Shown: piece after piece, positions 1-7,360 of the stretch
Layout: every line of letters starts with the position of its first letter
How positions within the stretch are numbered: the first letter of the stretch is position 1
Assembly: GCA_031553315.1 (NCBI GenBank)
Contig: JAVBLT010000061.1
Coordinates: 1-22,332, forward strand
Direction of reading: 5' to 3'
Source: JAVBLT01 sp031553315
Lineage (GTDB): Bacteria > Verrucomicrobiota > Kiritimatiellia > RFP12 > DVOR01
Length of the DNA: 22,332 bases
Notes under the pieces: generated by a model
Seen by the model: only the letters and a program-made list of their open reading frames with translations
The model's database searches: none
Told to the model about the DNA's origin: nothing
Program-made: the position numbers and the translations under genes

Positions 1-1
1 T

Positions 2-268
2 TTCGCCGGAAACAACGTCCTGCTCGACAACGGCGGTTCCGTTGAGAGTTTTTTGGATTCGACCACTTTTGAAGCCGAACAGGATGTGGCTCTGGAGCGC
101 CACAACGCCCGGCTCAACTCGTGGGGGTATCAAAACAACGCCAGCATGAATCTGTTTTCGGCCAAGCAACAGCGCAAGCAGGGAAGCGCCGCCTTTACCG
201 GGTCGGTTATCGGCGCCACCGGCACCCTGCTTGAAGGCGCGGGCGGCATCATGGGTAAAATCAAGTAG
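2..268 (+). CDS. T7 gp14-like internal virion protein, C-terminal end (5' end outside window)
   Basis: The frame is open from the first base of the window, so this is the last 88 residues of a longer protein. The TTG at 53 is an internal codon and not the start. The visible part has a Gly/Asn-rich turn, a helical stretch with the pattern AEQDVALERHNARLNSWGYQ, and a Gly/Ala-rich hydrophobic tail around TGSVIGATGTLLEGAGG. From memory, this is how small internal virion (core/ejectosome) proteins of podoviruses end, the gp14-like family with its hydrophobic C-terminal segment. In such phages the protein is ejected with gp15- and gp16-like partners to build a DNA-translocation channel. The next gene starts 7 bases after the TAG stop, which fits a structural operon. 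The family call rests on remembered pattern and gene order, not on a search. Confidence 0.55.
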   Translation, partial: FAGNNVLLDNGGSVESFLDSTTFEAEQDVALERHNARLNSWGYQNNASMNLFSAKQQRKQGSAAFTGSVIGATGTLLEGAGGIMGKIK

Positions 269-275
269 GTGTTTT

Positions 276-2219
276 ATGGGCGAAATTGACGTTCGTTTGG
301 CGCGTGAGGGGCTTGGCATTCCGGGCAACGTGGCGCGGCCTTATATCTACGAGGGCGGCGACATCGGGCGCGGGTTGGCCGGGCTTGGCAATGGCGTGCG
401 CCACCTCGGCCGCGACCTCGACCGGCTGAATGCCCGGCTCGAAGCCGACCGGGCGGCCACGGCGGGCAACGATATGGCCGTCTGGGAAAAGTATCGCAGA
501 GGCGGCGGCGATTACGAGGGCCCGGACGGCGTGTTGCTGGGTTATGAAGGCGCGTTGAACAAGAAGAACAACGCCGCAATCGGTGAGCGTGAGCGGTATG
601 CGGAGGATTTCAGAAAGCGTCAAAAGGAGATTGCCGAGTTTCGCGGGCTTGATGGCCGGGCGCTTGAACAGTTCAATCTGCGATGTGCCGAGTTGCTGGC
701 AAACGGCGAGTCAACGGTCGGGCGGTATGAGCTCGGCCAGTATGACGCCGTGAACGCGGCGGCGACCAAGCAAACGGTTCAGGCGCAGTATGAATCGGGA
801 ATTTCGCAGGTCGTGGACGGAATGATTGCGGCGGACGGCGAGTATCTTTCAAAAATGAGTGCGCTCAATGAATTGCCGACCCCCGAAAAAACGGAAACGA
901 GCGAAACGGGCGAGGCGCGCACGGTGGAAGACCGCTCGTATCACGATGGCGCATCGGCGCGTGTTTTGCAGGATCGCAAGCAGTGGATTGCCGGGGTGAT
1001 TGAACAGGGAATCGCCGAAAACGAGCGGGGAATCGATGCCTTTGTTGTGCGTGAGGCGGGCAACGGCGTTGACGCGGCGGTTATCCGGCAGGGCGAAAAG
1101 AATCTGCGCAAGGCTTACGGCGTTGGGTTGGTTGAAGACTTTATCAAGCGCGAGCGCTTCGATTTGGCGGTCGAGGTTCTGGACGGCCACGCGGAGCGGT
1201 TGACAATTGACCCCACGGCGCAACAGGAATTGAGGCGAAAAATCGAATCTCGGCAATCGGAGGCCGTTGCCCGGCAGGAGCGCATCGAGGCGAAGGCGCT
1301 CAAGGAGGCGGAGGACAGTTTCGATTTGAAATGGATCAGCGACGTCAGCACCGGCAATGATTTGCTCCATGATGCGGAAATGTACAAAAGCGATATCGAC
1401 GCGGACCCGGTGCTTTCCCGGCATCCGAAAAAACAGGCCGAGATGAAGACGAAGGTGGATAAGCATTTCAAAATGATTGCCGACGATGCTCAGGCGGCGC
1501 GTGACCAGAACGGGCATTTCATTAACGGAAAATGGTACGACGCGAAGTACTTTGCAACAAAGCCCGATGCGCGGATTGAGGATTATCTCGTAAACGTTTT
1601 GGCATACGAAGAAGACCCCGGTGTGTATTTCGGAGTGATTCAGGCGGCGCGGTCGCTGGGGCTTTTGACGGATGGGCAATTCGGCGCGGCGGAGCGGATG
1701 TACAAAGTCAAGGCGGACAAGGAGTTTTCCAAAGAGCTGACCAAGGTGTTCGGCAACCCGGAAATTGCGGCTTTGATGAAGCTGTCGCCGGAGAAACTTG
1801 CGGAAAAGGCAGGCACCCCTTACAACCTCGCCATTGCTTCACTCAAAGATCAGGCCGATGGAAACACAATTGGCGGCTGGTATTCAAGCTCGCGTGAAAT
1901 CGAAGGGGCAAAACTGGAAGATCTTTTGGAGGTGATCGAGTTGGCGAGAAATGCGGTTTTACAGGGGAAGGACACGGCGCTGGTTATGGAGAATGTGCAG
2001 TCGTATCTGTACAGCAAGGGGAGCTTGGAAGGCGTCAGGGCGATTTTCAGCGAGCGCGGCACGGTCGGCAGACTCCCCAATGAAACGCAAGATGTTGAGA
2101 CGGCGGTTCGCAGCGTCATTTTGGGCGGCAAGAGAAGACTGGATGAAGTCAGAGGCGACGATTTGTCTCAACTTGGAAAGATAAGTTTGCCTAAAAAAAA
2201 GGGTGGAGGCGTTTTATGA
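276..2219 (+). CDS. gp15-like internal virion protein (647 aa)
   Basis: The ATG at 276 is preferred over the upstream TTG at 231, because 231 lies inside the preceding gene and an AGGTG sits just before 276. The N-terminus has a Gly-rich segment (GGDIGRGLAGLGNGVRHLG) followed by long charged helices. No signal peptide or membrane segment is visible. Residues roughly 60-190 contain a WEKYRRGG...LLGYEGALNKKN...F-type arrangement. I associate this with 600-900-residue internal virion proteins in many podovirus prophages (gp15-like, part of the ejected DNA-translocating complex), but no catalytic motif is visible. The gene is followed by an ATGA overlap with the giant gene at 2216, so the two are probably translationally coupled. 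The function follows mainly from position and coiled helical character. A tail or structural protein of unknown role is the alternative. Confidence 0.5.
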   Translation: MGEIDVRLAREGLGIPGNVARPYIYEGGDIGRGLAGLGNGVRHLGRDLDRLNARLEADRAATAGNDMAVWEKYRRGGGDYEGPDGVLLGYEGALNKKNNAAIGERERYAEDFRKRQKEIAEFRGLDGRALEQFNLRCAELLANGESTVGRYELGQYDAVNAAATKQTVQAQYESGISQVVDGMIAADGEYLSKMSALNELPTPEKTETSETGEARTVEDRSYHDGASARVLQDRKQWIAGVIEQGIAENERGIDAFVVREAGNGVDAAVIRQGEKNLRKAYGVGLVEDFIKRERFDLAVEVLDGHAERLTIDPTAQQELRRKIESRQSEAVARQERIEAKALKEAEDSFDLKWISDVSTGNDLLHDAEMYKSDIDADPVLSRHPKKQAEMKTKVDKHFKMIADDAQAARDQNGHFINGKWYDAKYFATKPDARIEDYLVNVLAYEEDPGVYFGVIQAARSLGLLTDGQFGAAERMYKVKADKEFSKELTKVFGNPEIAALMKLSPEKLAEKAGTPYNLAIASLKDQADGNTIGGWYSSSREIEGAKLEDLLEVIELARNAVLQGKDTALVMENVQSYLYSKGSLEGVRAIFSERGTVGRLPNETQDVETAVRSVILGGKRRLDEVRGDDLSQLGKISLPKKKGGGVL

Positions 2220-5200
2220 TAGATCCGGGTGGTCGGGAAGAGGGTGGCGAGGGCGTACAGAAGGAATCATTGCTGGATGGCGTGGCGCTTGTTCCGTCGG
2301 GGGAAGCCCGTGCAACGGAAACGCATTCCGCGTTTGACGCATCGGCCTTCGCGGATGCGCAAAAAGCGGCGCTCGCGCAGACTTCGCCGGAAGTCGAGCG
2401 GCATTTGCGGCACTGGGCGCTTGTGGAGGACGGCAACCGGCTTTTGCAGAGCTTCGACCAGTTTGGCGCGGCGAGCGTGGCGAATGCGCGGGCGAACGGT
2501 CACGCCAAGGCGATTTTACACAATCTCTACGGAACGGATGAGGTCACGCGTCTTCTTGGTTCGGGCGCATCTGCCAAGAGCGGCAAAGAAATACTGGAAC
2601 ATACGCTTTACACCACCCAGAAACTGCTTTCATTTACCCCCGAACAGGAAAAGGAGCGCGATGCGTTTGTCGAAGGCGTGTTTGGGAGCGATAAATCGCG
2701 GGAGTGGGATGGTCTGCGCAACACGCCGGGGGTAACGCGCCAAGAGCTTCATGCGTTTGCGAAGGAGAAATTTCAACCTTCGGGGGTTGGGGAGTTTTTG
2801 CGTTCAAGCGGGAGCTGGGAGGATACGAGCGATGATGAGCGCAAGGTGTTTGGCGCTCCGGTGAAGCCGGAGCGCTACGGCACGATCATTCAGGGCGGCG
2901 GCCATACGCAGCGCATCGGCACAGGCGTCGGCGGTCTTGGCATACAGTCCTACGCCGATGTGAAATACCGCCGCCAACAAGACATTGCCTATGACAAAGA
3001 GATGGCCGCGTGGCATAAGGCGAACAAGGAGGCGATTAACGAACAACGCCTGATTGACAAGTATGATCAGGAGTTCGCGCTTGAACGAAAAGTTCAGATT
3101 TTGGCGAAGGCAGCGCCCTACGTTTCCGAGCAAGCCTTGAAACTGATTCAATCTGCGGCAGTCGCGGGCGATTCGACCAAGCAGAATTTTCGGTCGGCGA
3201 TTCTGATGCTTCCCGAAGACGAGCAGGGTATAGCAATGACGCTGATGAGCGCAGTGCGGCCTTACGATTTTGAAGGGGATTGGAGCGGCGCGGGCGCTCG
3301 TTTTCTCCAAGGCGGAGCCAATTTGGGGCGCGGTGCAGTACGCGGCGTTTCTACAGCCTGGCATGCTCTTTTCGATAGCGAAGAAGAGGCACGGCGATAT
3401 GAAAAAGGCGTGAAGTTTGACACCCAGTTTCATGAGCTGGTTGATAAGTGGTCGGTGAAAAAGCCTGATACGTTTACAGGCGAAATGATTCAGGGCTTGG
3501 CTGAGTCTGCGCCTTACATGCTGGCCGTGGGCGCTTCCATGTGGCTGACGGGCGGCGCTTCGGGGGCGGCGGGGGTGCTTGGAAAAGGTGCAATGGTGGC
3601 CGGGCACGTCGGGCAAACGCTGATTGTCTCGTCGTATGCCGGAAACATTTCCGATGAGCTGATTACAAACGGTGTGCCCGTCGGCCAAGCGGCGGCGGTC
3701 GGGTGGGTGGCCGGTATTCCTGCGTACATGATTGAGCGGCTCCAAGTGATGGATTTTGTATCGCCCAGCCTTTCAGCGGAAACAGTGCGCCAAGTTGGCG
3801 GTCGCGCCATTGCGCGGGCGCTCGCCAGCGGAAACCGTCAGGCGATTGCGGGTGTGCTGGGCGCGAACGCGAAGTCGTTTGCGCACGTCGTGGTAACCGA
3901 AACACTGGAAGAGTTGGCGCAGGAGCTTGTCGAGCAGGGAACAATTACCGCACATGAAAAAGACATGACTGTTGCCCGATGGATGAACACGATGGGTGCG
4001 AAAACCGCCGATACCTTCTCTGAAATTATGCCCACGATGGTTGGGTTCGGTCTCACAGGTGCAGGGTTTCACGGCTTAAGCCGCAGAAGCGCGGACGCGG
4101 AATTCACAGGAAAGCTGAACGGCCTTGTGGCGGATATGGCGAACGCCTCGGCGATTCAGGGTGAATCCAAGCTGATGGTTGAAAGGAGCCGTGACCGCGA
4201 ACGCAGCCGAATTTGGAACAAGGTCAACGAGGTTATCCACGCTACGGAGGGCATGGACTCCGGTGAGGCTGCCGCGTTTATCTCCGGCCTCGACGCCGGG
4301 AAAGCAGAAAAGGCGTTTTATGAAACCATGATTTCGGCCTACCGGGCGGATGCGCGGCTTTATGGAGAAGAAGGGGCAGGCGCCCGATTCAGCGGCACAA
4401 TCGATTTCAAGGCGCTGGAGAAGGCGGGGTTTGTGTTTACGCGCAATCAGAAGTGGCGCGTGACGCAGATGCGGCAGGGCAACGTCGAAGCCGATGTGGT
4501 TTATGCGGATGACGTTGACGGTCAGGGCGGACATTTGAAAATTGACGTTTCAGACGAGGCTGTTGCAGCCAGCCTTGATGATAAAACCATGCTGATGCGT
4601 ATTTCCGATGCGGAGGCCGCGCTTGAAGCAAGCGGCGGTGTGGCAAAGGAAGGCGTTCAGGAAAAACTGAACATCCTGCGTAGTTTGCACGGCAAAAACT
4701 TTGAAGAAAAAGTGGAGGTTTACAAGAGGCTTTCAGAGGAAGAACGGCAGCTTGCGGGAATCGACAAGTCCTCTCTTACTCCTAAAGGGGCTTTCTTGGC
4801 GCAGGGAAGCGAAATCGGCATTCTAAACCGCGATGGAAGCCGTGGGCGTAAACGTTTCAACCGGGATACCCTTTTGCTCATGAACCTTCTCGGTTACATT
4901 CAAGCCGATACCGGAACTGTGATTCATGAGGCCGGGCACTCCATGACGGATGCGGCGCGAGTGAATGTGGAAGACGTCAACGCCGCGCTGGAGGTGGAAT
5001 ATCAGACCGGGAACGCGGCGGCCAATGAGGAGGCGTTTGTTGAGGAGGTCAGGGAGCGGCTTCAAAAAACACTCGGAATGCCATCGTTGAAACTTGGTGG
5101 AACCAGTAGCCTTGCGATGCTCGACAATTTCTGGAAGACGCTTGTTCGCGTGGCAATCGTTGGGCGAATCAAGCCCGACTATTCGTCGGTTGTAAGCAAT

Positions 5201-6964
5201 GATGCCGTGATCTATGGTGAGGGTAAGGCAATCGCTGCGCAGAATGTGCTTAATGCACTTCTTGGCGAGGCGCAGGGAAAACTGACTACACAGCGGGCGG
5301 AAGAGGAAGCGGCGTTTCGCAAGGCTGTCGATGATTCGCTCCGGCAAGCGGCGGTGCTGAACCCTGAAATTGAGGCGTCGGCACGCGAGGTCGCGGGCGT
5401 CTTGGGACTCTCAATGGAGGAGGTCACAACCTCGCCCGTGGCGTTGATTGAGAAGTTGCGGGAAGTTGGCGGTTGGGTCGCACTTGACGGCGGAGTGATG
5501 AGTGGAAAGAGCGCATTGCCGGATGCCGAGGCGGTAAGGGTTCGTGAAGCGGTTGGGCATTTGGCCGATTTGGTTGGACGGGCGTATGCGGAACAAGTTG
5601 CGCTCCCTGATGTAATGCGTGATGAGTTTGGGCGTCTCTTTGCGGCGGCACTCAAAGAGGCCGTTACCCAGCGTGATACGGAGCTGGGGCAAGCCTTTGG
5701 CGCGGTGTTGCGCGAGGAGGGCGAAAGCCGATTGCTTTCGCAGGAGGCCGCCTCAATCGCGGCATTGCCGGCAGAGGAGCGGGCGGATTTGCTGAAACGG
5801 TCTGCGGCGCTGGTCGGGCAGCGGGTTCTGCTCCGGCACCCGGATTTGATGACGGAAGCCGAGTATAACGCGCTGATGCACGAGGTGTCGCTTGGCGAGG
5901 CCGTGCGCCGAGGCGGCGAGAAAACGGCGGCCGAGGCCAACAAGGCGGCGGTACGCGGTCTGGAGAAGGCGCAAAAGGCGCTTGAAGAGGCCGAGGCGTC
6001 GGGCAATCAGAAGCGCATCCGCAAGGCCGGGCGTGCCGTGAAAGAGGCGGAGAAGCGGGTTGAAACCACGCGCCGGGCATTGGCGAGGTTTGACGGCTCC
6101 ATTGCGAAGGAACTGGCCGTGGCCGACGAGCACAAGCGGTATGCCGACGAAATGGCCGCGCTGAAAGAATCCCGCGACAAACAGGCCAAGGTGATTGAGA
6201 CCCGTGGCCCCGGTCAGCGCATGACCGACGGGAATTATCCGGTTCTGGAGCGTCTTGACGGCGGGCGGCTGGTGAGCGCGACGGCGTTGCAGAAGCGCCG
6301 AAACGGCCACGCCAACATCGGCGGCGAGTATGACGGTGCGCCGGGGATGCGCGAGCTGGGCTATGTGGCGAGCCGGATTTACGGCAAGCACGGTTCCGCG
6401 CCTGATCAAGTGGCACAGGAGCTTTACAATGAGGGTTTACTTTCCGAGCCTTCGCCGGATGTGCTTTTCAATGCTATTCGCGGTGAAGCCAAATCGCTCG
6501 CCAACGCCATCGCCAGCGAGGTCGATTATCTGGATTTTGAAATGGATCAGACGTTGGAGGACGCCGCTGCCCAACACGAAGCCGCGCTTGCCGACCTTGA
6601 GGGCGACAATGGCATCCGCTTCCAACTCTCCACGGGCAACGAAGAGGCATTGGCCGATGCGCTCATGCAAGCCGCCGGGCTTGCCCACAATCCGCGCAAC
6701 GATACGCTGGAAATGCGGGAGGTCAGAAAGCAATACACCCGCCCCGACGGCTCCATGAAACCTGGCTGGATGAAAGCCCCCAACGGCCAGCCCACCAAAC
6801 TCAACGCGCGCCAATGGCTCCAAGTGCGTACCCCCGCCTTCAAACGTTGGTTCGGCGACTGGTTGACATTGGCGAAAATCAGCGCCGCTCAGGCGATCGA
6901 GGCGAAGGTGTATGACAAGGCGGAACCAGTCACGAAAGCCGAAGCCAAGGCCATCTTTCAATAA
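2216..6964 (+). CDS. Giant phage polyvalent protein, N-terminal half, ended by an in-frame TAA (1582 aa)
   Basis: The ATG overlaps the previous stop (ATGA) and follows GGAGG at about 2206. The layout is as follows. Residues 1-330 are helical and charged. Residues about 422-510 and 535-620 are Gly/Ala-rich hydrophobic segments able to enter a membrane. Residues 904-908 are HEAGH, a zincin-type zinc site, with acidic NEEAFVEE about 35 residues later as a possible third ligand. Residues about 1228-1300 are Lys/Glu/Ala-rich and probably coiled coil. Residues 1464-1472 read DNGIRFQLS. The end carries the polyvalent-protein linker RTPAFKRWFGDW. The position after gp15-like suggests a gp16-like ejection protein that carries enzymes into the host cell. 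The coding frame continues without shift beyond the TAA at 6962-6964, and the last residues (EPVTKAEAKAIFQ) look like the start of a nuclease domain finished in the next segment. Either this is a nonsense-mutated gene or the stop is bypassed. The peptidase substrate is unknown. Confidence 0.75.
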   Translation: MIDPGGREEGGEGVQKESLLDGVALVPSGEARATETHSAFDASAFADAQKAALAQTSPEVERHLRHWALVEDGNRLLQSFDQFGAASVANARANGHAKAILHNLYGTDEVTRLLGSGASAKSGKEILEHTLYTTQKLLSFTPEQEKERDAFVEGVFGSDKSREWDGLRNTPGVTRQELHAFAKEKFQPSGVGEFLRSSGSWEDTSDDERKVFGAPVKPERYGTIIQGGGHTQRIGTGVGGLGIQSYADVKYRRQQDIAYDKEMAAWHKANKEAINEQRLIDKYDQEFALERKVQILAKAAPYVSEQALKLIQSAAVAGDSTKQNFRSAILMLPEDEQGIAMTLMSAVRPYDFEGDWSGAGARFLQGGANLGRGAVRGVSTAWHALFDSEEEARRYEKGVKFDTQFHELVDKWSVKKPDTFTGEMIQGLAESAPYMLAVGASMWLTGGASGAAGVLGKGAMVAGHVGQTLIVSSYAGNISDELITNGVPVGQAAAVGWVAGIPAYMIERLQVMDFVSPSLSAETVRQVGGRAIARALASGNRQAIAGVLGANAKSFAHVVVTETLEELAQELVEQGTITAHEKDMTVARWMNTMGAKTADTFSEIMPTMVGFGLTGAGFHGLSRRSADAEFTGKLNGLVADMANASAIQGESKLMVERSRDRERSRIWNKVNEVIHATEGMDSGEAAAFISGLDAGKAEKAFYETMISAYRADARLYGEEGAGARFSGTIDFKALEKAGFVFTRNQKWRVTQMRQGNVEADVVYADDVDGQGGHLKIDVSDEAVAASLDDKTMLMRISDAEAALEASGGVAKEGVQEKLNILRSLHGKNFEEKVEVYKRLSEEERQLAGIDKSSLTPKGAFLAQGSEIGILNRDGSRGRKRFNRDTLLLMNLLGYIQADTGTVIHEAGHSMTDAARVNVEDVNAALEVEYQTGNAAANEEAFVEEVRERLQKTLGMPSLKLGGTSSLAMLDNFWKTLVRVAIVGRIKPDYSSVVSNDAVIYGEGKAIAAQNVLNALLGEAQGKLTTQRAEEEAAFRKAVDDSLRQAAVLNPEIEASAREVAGVLGLSMEEVTTSPVALIEKLREVGGWVALDGGVMSGKSALPDAEAVRVREAVGHLADLVGRAYAEQVALPDVMRDEFGRLFAAALKEAVTQRDTELGQAFGAVLREEGESRLLSQEAASIAALPAEERADLLKRSAALVGQRVLLRHPDLMTEAEYNALMHEVSLGEAVRRGGEKTAAEANKAAVRGLEKAQKALEEAEASGNQKRIRKAGRAVKEAEKRVETTRRALARFDGSIAKELAVADEHKRYADEMAALKESRDKQAKVIETRGPGQRMTDGNYPVLERLDGGRLVSATALQKRRNGHANIGGEYDGAPGMRELGYVASRIYGKHGSAPDQVAQELYNEGLLSEPSPDVLFNAIRGEAKSLANAIASEVDYLDFEMDQTLEDAAAQHEAALADLEGDNGIRFQLSTGNEEALADALMQAAGLAHNPRNDTLEMREVRKQYTRPDGSMKPGWMKAPNGQPTKLNARQWLQVRTPAFKRWFGDWLTLAKISAAQAIEAKVYDKAEPVTKAEAKAIFQ
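4919..5050 (+). other. Zincin metallopeptidase site (HEAGH) inside the giant protein
   Basis: Residues 902-908 read VIHEAGH, with the two histidines and the catalytic glutamate of an HExxH zinc peptidase. A cluster of glutamates (NEEAFVEE) follows 35-40 residues later and could give the third zinc ligand. Embedded metallopeptidase domains are known in phage and plasmid polyvalent proteins. Whether it processes the polyprotein itself or acts on host proteins cannot be told from sequence. Confidence 0.6.
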
Positions 6965-7360
6965 TTCGGCGTGATTGAAAATAGAGAGGGTGATGCCACG
7001 GTCTTTCCGAATTCCGCAATCGGCAAAATTCTCCGGCACAAAGGTTTCCCAATCGGAAGCATTCTTCGCCACCTCGGCGAGCTTTACCGGACGGCGATTC
7101 ATGCTTATGACAAGACGGAAGAGGATTTAGGCATTCGACCTGATGGAACAATACATAAGAGCCATCCCAACTTCCTTGGTTATAAAAACTTCGTCAATAA
7201 ATTCACCGTTGAAAACGAAGTTAACGGTGAAATCAAGGCTGAAACATACTACATCCGCTTTACCGTTCAGGAAACGGCTCCATCGAAAAAGAAGCCCTCC
7301 GACCCGAACCACGTTTTTCATTCAACGTTTATTTCCAATATCGAATTATATGAAATTGGG
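6916..7360 (+). other. Phage barnase/EndoU/ColicinE5-RelE-like nuclease domain (PBECR type), interrupted by the TAA
   Basis: From EPVTKAEAKAIFQ across the stop, the sequence runs FGVIENREGDATVFPNSA, IGKILRHKG, then a long helix (LGELYRTAIHAYD), HPNFLGYKNFVNKF, YYIRFTVQE and NHVFHSTFISNIELYEIG. This order of Phe-Pro-N-S-A, GK-I-RHKG, H-PN-Y-N-F and IRFTVQE matches what I remember of phage nuclease modules found in MuF and polyvalent proteins. The conserved His, Lys and Arg could form an RNase site. The TAA removes the first strand or helix from the rest of the domain. Confidence 0.55.
6962..6964 (+). other. In-frame TAA separating the two halves of the giant gene
   Basis: Frame 2 is open from 2216 to 12262 apart from this one codon. 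The context is TTT CAA TAA TTC GGC GTG. The sequence on both sides (KAIFQ stop FGVIENREGDA) makes a continuous domain of the type seen in phage nuclease modules, where an ordinary residue would sit at the stop. A single CAA-to-TAA or similar change would explain it. TAA, TAG and TGA all end other genes here, so a reassigned code is unlikely. UAA followed by U is not a known leaky context in bacteria. Confidence 0.85.
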
